A stretch of DNA of 64,000 nt. It comes from Tretioscincus oriximinensis. Lineage: Eukaryota; Chordata; Lepidosauria; Squamata; Gymnophthalmidae. Shown here piece after piece: positions 1 to 10,690 of the stretch (the stretch's first letter is position 1; the number at the start of each line of letters is the position of its first letter). A program made the translations under genes and the position numbers. The notes below the pieces were generated by a model. It saw only the letters and a program-made list of their open reading frames with translations. It did no database searches and had not been told where the DNA came from. Where the stretch lies: assembly GCA_022410635.1 (NCBI GenBank), contig JAJVDF010000213.1, positions 66,962 to 130,961 on the forward strand, in the 5' to 3' direction.

Positions 1-1059
1 CTTAGTGTGGATAAATTCAATAAATTAAAAGTTGGACTGTGTGTAATGTAAATAAATAACATTTCTTTGTCCATAGAAACCATGTGAAGGGGTGTTGGGA
101 TTTGTATATTTTTGTACATGATTTCTAGAACAAAAAGAGATGTAAGTAGTTTACAGAATATGGACACAGATAATGGAATGTAGAGTGTAAGTGTTTTGCA
201 GGATATGCATAGCCATGAGTGTGAAGCAAGAACTCATGACTAGCACCTGAAGGCAGTAAGGCACATGTATGAGTTCAAACCTTTAAAAGCAAATATAATG
301 TCTTCCCAGTTAGTAGATGATGGAAGGGAAGATTGTGTGTACCGGTGTGTTTATTACCAAATGAATGGTGGAGTTTATTTATATTCAAGATGACTTATTT
401 TTCTTTTTGACGCAACTTGTATAGAAGAATAAAATGCCTTCCTTGAGAAAGAACTTTTTTATTGAGTTCCTTATTGGCAGCAAGGAAGATCCACAGTAAG
501 TTCTGTAATTGTGCCTTCATATCTGACTATTCTGCTGAAACTCTGCTGGGTGACGAAATATTGCCTGAAAAAAATTAGCGTGCTGGATACATGCCTGCAC
601 TCATCCCAATAAAGCAGTGACTTTGGAATGATTTCATTTCTTAGTTTTGTTGTTCCCAACTAGGAATATATGCATAACAAGGAAATGGATGCAGAAGTCA
701 TCTATATTCCTGTGTTTATATCACTGAACAGCTTGTTAAAGGCCCTGATTACATCTTTACTATTAAATCTTCTTCCATCCTGAAGAATGGGCTTAATCCT
801 GGAATAAACTCAATTCTTCAGGTCTAAATTGGGATTGAAGAAACTTTGAAGGTATGACTATGTTCAATTGACAAAGTGGGAGGTATGGCATCATAAAGGG
901 AAGTGCTGTGAAAGATAATCATATTGCTGTTATTTTATCAAGAATATCGAGGAGGAGAAATAGGTTTGATATGAGAAGATGGGACCTTCTTGAAGTACAC
1001 CAGAAAATTAATTCGAACAATGATCCCACCTTTTTTTCAGGAAGGTTACAAACATTCTC
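1..1059. other. Unassigned noncoding DNA
   Basis: AT-rich sequence with no recognisable gene or repeat. A 62-codon open frame on the - strand (471-659) has no recognisable domain and is treated as chance. It probably lies in the 5' UTR intron or upstream region of TENM2. Confidence 0.5.
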
Positions 1060-3521
1060 TTGTATATAAACTCATCCAATCAATGTCATGTTCAAGAAGT
1101 TAAGACTGAAGCAATATGGTTATCATGCCCTATCATAGCCACTTTTTCACTACAACAAACCAATCCCAATAGAATATGGAGGTTTGATCCGGAGGTTCTA
1201 AAAATAGCTGAAAATAAGACTTGCTTACTGACCTACATTAGGGACTACTTCTCTATAAATAGACAAGATGGGATGCAGGAATCAATAATATGGGATGCCT
1301 TTAAGGCAACTATAAGAGGGATATGCATTCAGCAGGCTATTACAAGAAAAAGAGAGCGGTACAGATATAGAAAACAGTTAATCACACAGATTGAGATGTT
1401 ACAAAAAGGATACCAATTGACGAGAGATAGAGTGGTAAAACATTTCTTTGGAAAGAAGGAAAAAAGAATTAGAAACTCTGGACAGATCATTATTGGTCAA
1501 AAAATGTATATATATTGGAAACCAGTTCAGTTCCTGGGATTCTGTAAGTATGAAGCAGCTAACACGGTTATTAAAAATTAAACAACAAAGGAAAAGGATA
1601 AACTCCATCAGGAAAATGGGGTTGGAAATGGAAATTTACTCAACCAAGACCAGGAGATTAGAAAAAGGTTTGCACGCTTTTACAAATATCTGTCTAGGGA
1701 CAAGCAGATGGAGAACTAAATGGGGAAATATCAGAACATGAAATTTTAAAAGCTATATTAAGATTGAAAAGTGGATAATCCCCAGGCCCGGATGGATATA
1801 CGGCATGCTTTTATAAAGCCTTTAATATGGAATTGGCCCCACATTTAAAGATTGTATTTAATAAGATTCTAACGGAACAAGATATACTGCAGACGTGGAG
1901 GCAGGGGAAAATAATACCAATCTTGAAGAAAGGGAAATTACAGGAGAATGTAGAATCATACAGGCTCATCACTTTGGCTAACATAAACTATAAAATTTTT
2001 GTAGGGATTCTCACAAGAAGATTGGAAGATATCATACCTAAAATTATAAAAGAGGACCAGTATGGGTTTGTAAAAACAAGGCAGCTAGCCGACCCAATCG
2101 AATCTCAAACTTATTATATCATGCCAAGAAACACCGCAGAAGATTAACCTTTTTAAAGCTTGATGTATATAAGGCTTTTGATTCTGTCAACGACAGCTAT
2201 ATTAAGAAGATCTGTAACAGATTTAATTGTGGGGAATATTTTGCTAAAGTAGTGGAAGCATTATACCAAAACAACACTGTCAGAATAACAGCCAATTCGG
2301 GAACTTCTGATATAGTAGATATAAAAAATGGGGTGAAACAGGGGTTTCCCCTGTCCCCACTAATCTTCTTAATAGCTATAGAACCTCTGGCTAATTCATT
2401 ACGAAGTAACCAAAATATTAGAGGATATAAGTTAGGTAAGGAAACAGTAAAATTGAACTTATATGCAGATGTTGCATTGGCAATTACAGATGATCTGCTT
2501 TATTCCATTCCACACATAATCAGTGAAATAAAAGCCTTTGAAAAAATATCTGTGATGAGAATTAATATTGAAAAATCTGATATAATGATGATCAATATCC
2601 CAATTCAGGACCAACATACTATATCAAATATCTCAGGACTAAAATTGAGAATAAAAAAGATTACTTATCTCGGAGTGAAGTTAACTAAAATCCATATAAA
2701 CTGTTGGATGGAAATTATAATTCCTTATGGAAAGAAGTTAAGAAAATGATGGGGAAATGGCAAGCCAACAAATTGAGTATTTTGACAAAAATAAGATCTT
2801 TTAAAATGTTGTTCTTGCCTAGATTTCTCTTTTTATTCCAAACAATTCCTGATCAGATAAATACTCAAAGATTCAGCATGTGGGAAGATTATATCAAGAA
2901 ATGATAATAGAAGAAGAATTTTGAATCTATATTTTTTACTAACATACAGCAAGTTGGCTTGAGCTTCCCATGTCTGAAGAAAGATGTATTTTGAGGCCTT
3001 TCAATTACAGAAATTAATAGATTTAGAATTTCAAGATGATTGGAAGTGGGTGAGAATTGAAAGAAGTATAGAGAAAAATAGAAGGAAGTTCTGGCTCTCT
3101 GCATTGGAGAGTACCTGGAACATTTGGAAAGCAATCTGTAATAAGTTAACATTATCGACCTATAGGGTGGCTTCTACAAAACTGATCAATACAACGGGAG
3201 AGACTAATTTGGCCTAATTTATAATTCAGATAAATATAAGAAGGCTAAATGACCTTTTCGATATTTAAGGAAATCCATTATCTATGGCTCAATTAAGAAG
3301 TTTAAATCCTACCTCCCATAATTGGTTAGCGTTTGTGGTATTACATGCTTTTATCAATGGAACAGTGATCAAGATAGCAATGAATACAACAATTTGAAAA
3401 CTTAATAGATAAAAGAATAAATAGAGAAAAAGGTTTGATGAGAAAGGTGTACTCTTTGCTAATAAAAATAAGTTATAACAATCAAGTCAGGTTAAAAACT
3501 CCGTGGCAGGAGGACATGGTC

Positions 3522-3743
3522 TTTTCACAGAGGAGCTAGCAGCACTTTGAGACTAACTTGAGAAAAGTGGTTGGCATAAGCTTTCGTAGACAGGTCTACT
3601 TCTTCAGATGCTCTGAAGAAGTAGACCTGTCTACGAAAGCTTATGCCAACCACTTTTCTCACGTTAGTCTCAAAGTGCTGCTAGCTCCTTTGCTGGACTT
3701 TCTGCTAGACTAACACGGCTATTTCTCTGAAATTTTCACAGAG
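3522..3743. repeat. Target-site duplication pair of the 3.5-kb PLE insertion
   Basis: Identical 11-mers ttttcacagag at 3522-3532 and 3733-3743 border the hairpin insert. Confidence 0.8.
3533..3732 (+). mobile_element. Short Penelope-like element made of an inverted terminal pair (hairpin), inserted in the L1
   Basis: The insert is bounded by an 11-bp target duplication, ttttcacagag, at 3522-3532 and 3733-3743. Removing it restores the interrupted L1 sequence. It consists of a 76-bp arm (3533-3608), a 3-bp centre, and its near-perfect reverse complement (3612-3687, one mismatch seen), then a 45-bp end finishing in ggctatttctctgaaa. The same terminal sequence flanks the PLE copies at 60.5-63.2 kb, where reverse transcriptase and GIY-YIG coding remnants identify the family. 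Confidence 0.85.
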
Positions 3744-3787
3744 GGATTGGGAGGGATGGATAACTGATAATTGCCACATTAAAATAT

Positions 3788-4000
3788 ACCTGGTAGTCTC
3801 CCGGTTCAGTTCCCCACTCCTCCACGAAAGCCAGCTGGGTGACCATGGGCCAGTCACAGTTGTTTGAACTCTCTCAGCCCCAACTACTCCACAGGGTGTC
3901 TGTTGTGGAGAGAGCAACAAAAGCTATGTGTGCGCCCTATGGTTGGCCGCCCCAAGACCTTCAGGTATAGGGCGGGATACAAGTACAAATAAATAAATAA
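3788..4000 (+). mobile_element. CORE-SINE (MIR-like, tRNA-headed), 5'-truncated
   Basis: The copy begins inside the tRNA-related head (ggttcagttcccc, a degenerate box B), followed by the conserved core with gctgggtgacc and cagtcacag, then a LINE-like tail ggcgggatacaag ending in (aaat)n. It closely matches the fuller copy at 50636-50895. It sits inside the L1 3' coding part. Confidence 0.75.
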
Positions 4001-4640
4001 CTAAGATTAGAGAATTACATATAAAGATTCTAACCAGGTAGTATAGGACGCCAACCCAGCTTTCACATATGGGGAATATTTTTCCGTTGTGTTGGTATGG
4101 GTGTCCTATCATAGGAAAATATTTTCATAAGTGGTACGTTTGTAATTCTGTTCAAAGTTTTTGAACTTAATATATTTAGAAATAAGGGAGATTCTTGGTA
4201 TAACCATTAATAAGACAGAGTGTGCTATTAAATGGAAAAGTTCATTTGAGCAGCCCAAATAACAATAGCGAGAGGCTGGAAAGATATCAGCAAATGGACA
4301 ATTGATATGTGGTATGAGTATTTGGCAGATGTTTTTTATTTGATGTTGTAAGGGGAAAACAACGGCATGAGGAGTGATATCAGGAAATACGTGGGAATGT
4401 AATTGGTATGACATTGCCTTTGATGTTAGTTCCAATAGAAATGTAATCCTATCGCATACCATTGCCATGGTTCAAGATCAAAGATTGTTATTGTAATTTT
4501 GTAATATTGTAATTTCGTATGAATTGAATGTTTAGGTTTCGGGGAGGGAGAGAGAGAGATTTGTGGGGGGGGGGTTGTCTCTGTGTTGTATTTCTTCTTT
4601 TGGATGTTGTTATGTCTGAACTTATTATGAAATAAATGAA

Positions 4641-7600
4641 AAAAAGACTATAGGACAGGGTATAACTATAAATAAATAAATAAAATGGGAAAAACAACAA
4701 CAACTAAATAAGATATTCAGACTGTGTAGGAATGGACACATCTTGCAGTGTAGGAGTCAACGTGAGATAGAACAGTGGTGCACGGGTCTCATTCATGGCA
4801 TCATAGTAGTCCTGCCTGGATCCTGACATTGTATGGTAGTAACTTATAAATAACTTCCATGAAGACACATTAGGTGAAGATTAAGAATTTAATTAAATCA
4901 ACTTCTTAGTGACATCAAAAGTTCCAATTAGAATTTCAGCACTCCTTCAGCATTTATTTAAGTCCCCACATGTAAGCAGGTGATAATGTGTGACAGATGT
5001 ATAATGTAGTTTAGGGTTACTCTCTAGTTTCCCAGAAAGCAAGAGGATCAAGGATAATAAAAATGAACTCTTCTTTGTTCATTTATATTATCAATAAAAA
5101 AAGGGAAGTAATGCTTTCCTGCTCAGATTTGAAGACATAAAAATACCCTTCGAAATAAGTGGTTGGTGATAGTGTAAACATGCTGTTATATGTAATGTCT
5201 ACAACGATTTTACTAAAGAAATGTTATTATAGTACACTATTCATAAATTCAGAGAATTGTACCATACCAACCTGATCTTTAGTCTTTATTTTTTTCTGGA
5301 TGGATGTTTTTTTCTCTGAACTTTGGATGCTTTTAATCTTAAACTCCTTTTGATCTTTCTTCCTCCATACTACTTCAAGCCCCTACCAGGTCTTTGAGAT
5401 TAGATGAAGAAACTAATATATACATTATGTGCTTGTGTTTGTGTGTGAGAGAGTGTATTAGCAATGGGAGGACAGAGCTTGTACTTCTTACAAGCTGTGC
5501 AAAAAGAAATTTGATAGATTGTGTTTCTGATATATTTTAATAAGAAAATAACAGATTTTCATCTGTTTCATTATCTACCCAACCTCTTGCTGATTTATGT
5601 TACTACTGATCTGTATGTAATAAAGTATTTGTACATTTTATGCCAACTGATACTTTTTCCCAATTGTGTGATGACTCCACTTTTCTGGGTTCTATGAAGC
5701 TTGATTAATGCTAGAAAAATATGATAGTTAGAAGACGATCAAGCCCATTATCTTGAAGGAAAAATCTACAACAGTTTCTAGAAAACCCATTTTTTGAAAA
5801 TTTATAAAATAGTAATTGGTCTATATAGATTTACTTTTATATTTTTCCCTTCCATTTCTGCCTTTTCTTCATATCCCTTCTTTCTATCTTCCAACAACTT
5901 ACTACTAACTAACAAACATCCAAAACTAGTTTCTCCATTTTCATTCGATATCTCTTAAGCACTTTAATTGGCACTCATAGGTGTTATTCAAGGGGAACAC
6001 CAATGAATGAAAAGTAAGTGAGATGTTGTGATCAGCACAGCAAGATTTTTACTATAATATAGAATTCTTATTGTTCGTTAAGTTGAGAATTATTGGGGAC
6101 TGGAAACAATTTTAAGGTTAAATTTTAATCTGTTGCTAAACTTCCCTGCAAAGGAGGGCAGTAGAAGTGGATTTATTTTGCATAGGTAAAAATGTTGAAC
6201 TGTCCTGATGCATACACATATTAAACTTTCTATTTTAAGATGATCTGAAGTAGATTACTCAGATGGCCCATAGAATGTGGGGGACCCCCATGTTCTCAAG
6301 GATACATTTCACTATAAACATATTTCTATTTCTAAGCCCAGAGCAAAACTTCCAAGCTTGTAAATATAAACTGAGTATTGATTTTGCCAGCACACTTGAA
6401 GCCATGTATGTGCACATCAGGTGAGCTGGCTAGTTTTTTCTTTTTCTTCCTTTTCAACAATTGCAGGACAAGATTTACTTAGTTTTCTAGTTATTTAACG
6501 TTGTTGCTACTTCGTTATCTATTCTATTCATTCCGTCTTAGTTGTGCCATTAATTTCCACAGTTTAAAAAAGATTAACCTAGCTATGAGCTGTTAGGAAC
6601 TTTCTATGACATATCATCTATGAACATATGGCTGTCCTGGTTATTTCAATCATGACTTTTTCCAGGAATGCATTTGAAAGAGGAAACATTGCTTGATGGA
6701 CCCTTTTGGCAGTGAGTTTTATTTTGGGATATAAATGCCTGTCATTTGTATGCTAGTTTTGAGCTATCACACATGCATGCATGCGCGCACATACATGAGT
6801 GGACTTTGTGGGTTTAAAGAGGTGTGTAAAAGGATTTTTTTTACCTCCAGATAATGCAGGCATTATAAACTTCACCTAGCAAAAATTCCTTTTCCATTTC
6901 TGTCCCCCTTTATTTCTTCATTCCTTTTCTTTTTGTGCTAACCATATGCTCCTGCAAGCGATGGCAGGCTCGTTTTCTGAAATATATCCCAGTGTAAGAC
7001 TGTTTAGGGAAATACTTGTATGATGATGCCACAATTTTGGATACAGGCTGCTTCCCGACTGCAAGTTTAAAATCACTAATTCTTTTAAAACTGAGACAAC
7101 ACATCCACAACTATGTCTCCACTCACCTCTAACCTGCCACACCATTCCCTCTGTCCTTGTTACATGTTTTGGTATTCTCAGGATATCGGAAGACCCAGAA
7201 GTCAATCTTGTGCTTGCCTAACTAGAATTCCCAGCATTCTCTGTAAGCAGAGAGCTAATGAGCTTTTCACAGCAAAGCTCAACATCTTCATGAGATTTAG
7301 CATGCTCATGTAAGAAAAGTCCCATCCCACTGATGCTTTCTTTCAGATTATGAAGAAGTCTCCTGCTGATTTGGGAAAAATGAGTAAATAAAAACAGCAG
7401 GGCAAAGGTCATTTTTACTGAGTAAATGGGGTGAATTCTACATGATGTTGCTGCCAACTCACTAAATATCCTGAATGGGGATGGGGCCATAGATTAGCAG
7501 AGCCAGCCAAGAGTTAAGGAGAAAAATGAAACAGACCAGTTGACAGTTAGGGCATAGATGAAGCTCTACTTGGTGTGGAGCTGAGTGCATCTAATGAACC

Positions 7601-8593
7601 TACTATGAACTCTTTTTTCATCTCCAGGAACCTTTCTTACAAACTTTTCTTAGAGCCTTTAGGGGCCCTTGGTTTGTCACTGGACCAAACAGTATGGTCA
7701 AGAATGTGATAAGTACATTGTGGGGATGAAATGCTGGCACCATCTGTGAAGAAACGTTTGCTAAACAGCTAACACCTAATAGCTATGAAGCTTTGAACAT
7801 AGGGGAAAACTAATTATGTATTTTGTCCCAATTCTGTTTCATATTTATATTTAGTCATAACTTGGGCATGCCTTTATGTTATTAAAATAAGCTAAAAATT
7901 AATTCAGTCCTTTATTTAAGAGATTTTGTATGACTTAAATCAAATTGGTTTACATAACAATAGAAACCAGGGTAAGAACAGAATGCAAACAGCAGTGAAA
8001 AGAATAAAAATTGAGTGGGCCAGTACAGTCAAACCGGGATGGGGGAAAAATGGAGGATGATAAATTGTTGAATGAAAAGTAGAGGATCTTTGAATCCCAA
8101 ACAAGATCTTTCCCTCCCTTGCTTCAAAAAAAAAATCTTGTGATGTCACTATACATTTCTCTTGAATTTGTGCACATCATTTGATACACTGCAGACTATC
8201 CTGCAGCTAAAAGGAAATAATTAAAGCTATTCACAATCTGTTTTCTTCTCTTGTTTGTGCTGTTGCAGAGAATGAACTAATATTGCAGTGTTAAAGGACT
8301 GTCAAGTCGTTATCACTATGCATGCACAAATGAAGATTAGAGTAGTTTTATCCTTAGTTTCAATTCTTCAATATTAACAAAGTTTTAATAAGATATAACA
8401 CAAGCAATTAAATTGATTTCTCTTCATTTGTTTCCATTAAGGTTAATTACTGCCTTTCATTTTTTTAAAATTAATGTTACTTCTTCCGTTTTACTAAGTA
8501 TGATTCTGTGAACAAATGATGAACTGTGAAATCCAACCACAACAAAAACAGAACTGTATTAATTCCTTTACCCATTCCTCTACTGTTTTCTAG
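4641..8593. other. Noncoding DNA before the TENM2 start-codon exon
   Basis: AT-rich with small low-complexity patches (taaa-rich at 4663-4685, atgcatgcatgcgcgc near 6775). Open frames of 60-95 codons around 6910-7490 and 7940-8149 show no recognisable domain. No gene or confident repeat was recognised. Probably a 5' UTR intron of TENM2. Confidence 0.5.
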
Positions 8594-8665
8594 GTGGCAA
8601 AGTGTCAATCTCAAAGGGTCACCTCAGTGGATGAGAAAGTGAATTTTTTTCTCTGAATCAGAATT
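8594..8665 (+). other. TENM2: TENM2 5' UTR part of the start-codon exon
   Basis: A long pyrimidine-rich tract followed by ttttctag ends at 8593 and reads as a 3' splice site. The exon therefore probably begins at 8594 with 72 nt of untranslated leader. No TATA box or GC-rich promoter is visible just upstream, so transcription most likely starts in one or more noncoding exons outside the window. An in-frame stop at 8654-8656 shows that this leader is not coding in the TENM2 frame. Confidence 0.75.
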
Positions 8666-8891
8666 ATGGATATAAAAGATCGAAGGCATCGCTCTTTGAC
8701 AAGAGGCAGATGTGGGAAGGAATGTCGCTACACAAGTTCTTCGCTTGACAGTGAGGACTGCAGAGTGCCAACTCAGAAGTCCTATAGTTCCAGTGAGACG
8801 CTGAAGGCTTATGATCATGACAGCAGAATGCATTATGGAAATCGTGTTACTGACTTAGTTCACAGAGAATCTGATGAATTTCCAAGACAAG
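8666..8891 (+). CDS. TENM2: Teneurin-2, first coding exon (residues 1-75 plus first base of codon 76)
   Basis: The exon encodes the start of the cytoplasmic N-terminal (Ten_N) domain of a teneurin. Teneurins are large type II single-pass membrane proteins of neurons that form dimers and bind latrophilins across synapses. Visible here are [15 protein letters not shown] (1-15), a Cys/Ser-rich stretch with ECRYTSSS (19-26), the teneurin signature [15 protein letters not shown] (34-48), and GNRVTDL...[10 protein letters not shown] (58-75). From memory of the family, the [10 protein letters not shown] start and the RMHYGNRV stretch fit TENM2 better than TENM1, 3 or 4. Position 3 is Ile where I recall Val in mammals. 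The ATG at 8666 is chosen because an in-frame TGA lies just upstream at 8654-8656. The exon ends at caag|gtatgt with one base of a Gly codon, which is completed by the exon at 59917. The reading frame runs on into the intron for about 70 codons but looks noncoding there. Confidence 0.95.
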
Positions 8892-10335
8892 GTATGTTAT
8901 ATTACCATAGTGGGGTTTGTTTGTTTGTCTGCATAATATCCATTACTCCAATATTTAGGTGGAAGATTCCATACGGACATAAAAATATTCAATTCCCATG
9001 CAGCCCCAGACATCATTTTATCACTGAAGTTTTCTTTAATACGATAAAAAGGGGGAGGAGAAAAAAAGGGATTGCTCTAATTATTGTGATGAAAACCTGT
9101 TAATAACTCGCAGAGATCCAAAAGCCCATATTAAATTTTAAATTCACATGAATATATTTATTTGATTAAAGTTTGCATTTTAACTAGAATGTCACATTCA
9201 AAAACTCTCAAGAAATATAATTTCACAATATACTTTGCTTACTTTTTACTCTGCTTGTTTTGAAATGGCAGCCAATTATGGCTTATACTTTTAGGATGTG
9301 AACGTTCAGTCAATAAAGCAATAAGCTGAGATTGATGACTTGAACGTTCCTGAGAGTTGGCTATCATGGCATAATTACAATCATAAAACAGGAACTGTCA
9401 TTATGTACGTCAGACTTTCCCAGTAAGCTTCTCAAATATACCATTTTGGATCATATAACTTGCCTAATGACTTTCCAATCTGAATCTACGGATGTTAATT
9501 CTAATGTTTTCTCTAACCCAAAGTGAAGCTGTATCCGCTATCATTTCCCCCTAGTTTTGCAGGTGTGTGGAGGGTTGGGGTGGTAAATATGTCTTTTCAC
9601 ATTTGATGTCCAAGGCATTCAAACCTCTGACAACTTACTTTTAACTCATTTAAAGATCACCTTGCCAACTCCTCCTCTTCCTTCTCCTTCAAGGTGATAC
9701 CTGTCACTAGTGGTTACTAGTGGTTAACTAGTGGTTGTAGGATTCACACACACACAGTTTATTATTGCTACAGCTGCATGGTAAAGTAAAACTGTAAAAG
9801 GAACCCCAACTCATTATTTCTCCCACTGAGAAACAAATTGAGTCCTTCCATTACAGTAAAACCAGCCAAAGTAATGAATGCAAAACATACAACAGTAACA
9901 ATGTAGCCTATTTAAGGCATTACCTATTTGCTTTTGTAGTATACATGGGTATAATTATGTGTTTTGAAGAGAAAATGAAGAAAGAAAGCTACAGCTTAGA
10001 AGACAATTTTAACTGAACAATATGCCAGTTTCTTTTCATTTGGAAATATATATAAAAAATAAATGCAGATTTATTTCATATAATTCTCAATGATGGCTAA
10101 AAGAACAGGGCACGCCAAAATTATGTGTGGATAATCCACTGAACACTGCAAGGCTACATTTACATGTGATGGGTTTTTTTTTCATGTTACAAAAGCATGG
10201 TTATGTGGAATTCATCATAGTTGATTGTGAGAATCCAGCAGTGGTAGTCATTATGCTTTTTCTAGCTAATACTTCTATGCAACTTCCATAGAGTGATCTC
10301 CTTGTGCTGTGACAGCAGCATCTCCACAGTGCTTT
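8892..10335 (+). other. Intron sequence, no recognised element
   Basis: AT-rich. A small triple direct repeat with unit tagtggtta lies at 9708-9737. No gene or known repeat family recognised. Confidence 0.5.
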
Positions 10336-10690
10336 TTTCAGAGAAATAACCGTGTTAGTCTTAGTAGAAAATCCAGCAAGGGGGTTTGTAGGACTTGGAG
10401 ACTAACAGGAGAAAGGTAGGTGGCATGAGCTTTTGTAGACGTGTCTATTTCTTCAGATGCTTGTAAGAGCTACCAAAACCTGTAGTCCTGCTCTTCAGAG
10501 AGACTGTAGGGCAGATGGTTGACAAGAGCAAAAGAGGGGAAAAATGAGGCCAGCAACTAAAGGCAGATGAAATACAGATCAGCCAATCACAAGTTAGGAT
10601 TTATGACAGGATTTCTTCTGAAATGTAAGGAAATTCATGGGTAGGAAAAGCAATCTCTTTGTGCTTGTGAATGACTAGCAATGACAGCAT
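10336..10690 (-). mobile_element. Penelope-like element 3' end, diverged
   Basis: Starting at tttcagagaaataaccgtgt the sequence matches, on the - strand, the terminal part of the PLEs at 3.5 and 60.5 kb: the tccagcaa motif, ggagactaac, the hairpin gtagacgtgtctat, and cttcagatgc. The rest is probably that subfamily's 3' untranslated region. The right boundary is uncertain and no target duplication was found. The GAAA of the hammerhead-like motif is changed to AAAA here. Confidence 0.65.

Larger units (their letters stand above)
1060..4640 (+). mobile_element. Degenerate L1-like LINE, 5'-truncated, interrupted by two younger insertions
   Basis: Broken reading frames in order match an L1-clade ORF2. 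At 1060-1581 is the linker after the endonuclease (WRFDPEVLK, IIWDAFKATIRG). At 1770-2150 is the start of reverse transcriptase (IIPILKKGK, SYRLITLANINYKIF, EDQYGFVKTRQ). At 2250-2750 is the RT core (NGVKQGFPLSPLIFLIAIEPLA near 2325-2390). At 4030-4135 is the C-terminal Cys/His-type region (YRTPTQLSHMGN, PLCWYG, FHKW). Frames change and stops occur throughout. The active-site motif, normally FADD, reads YADV at 2462-2473, so the enzyme is dead. The endonuclease and ORF1 are absent. The 3' UTR runs to an aataaatgaaaaaaa tail near 4640. A PLE hairpin (3533-3732) and a CORE-SINE (about 3788-4000) split the C-terminal coding part, so both are younger than this copy. Confidence 0.85.

Noticed and set aside
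8892..9103. Extension of the TENM2 reading frame past 8891
   Set aside because: A consensus gtatgt donor follows at 8892, the next exon completes the split Gly codon in frame, and the extension has no teneurin similarity.
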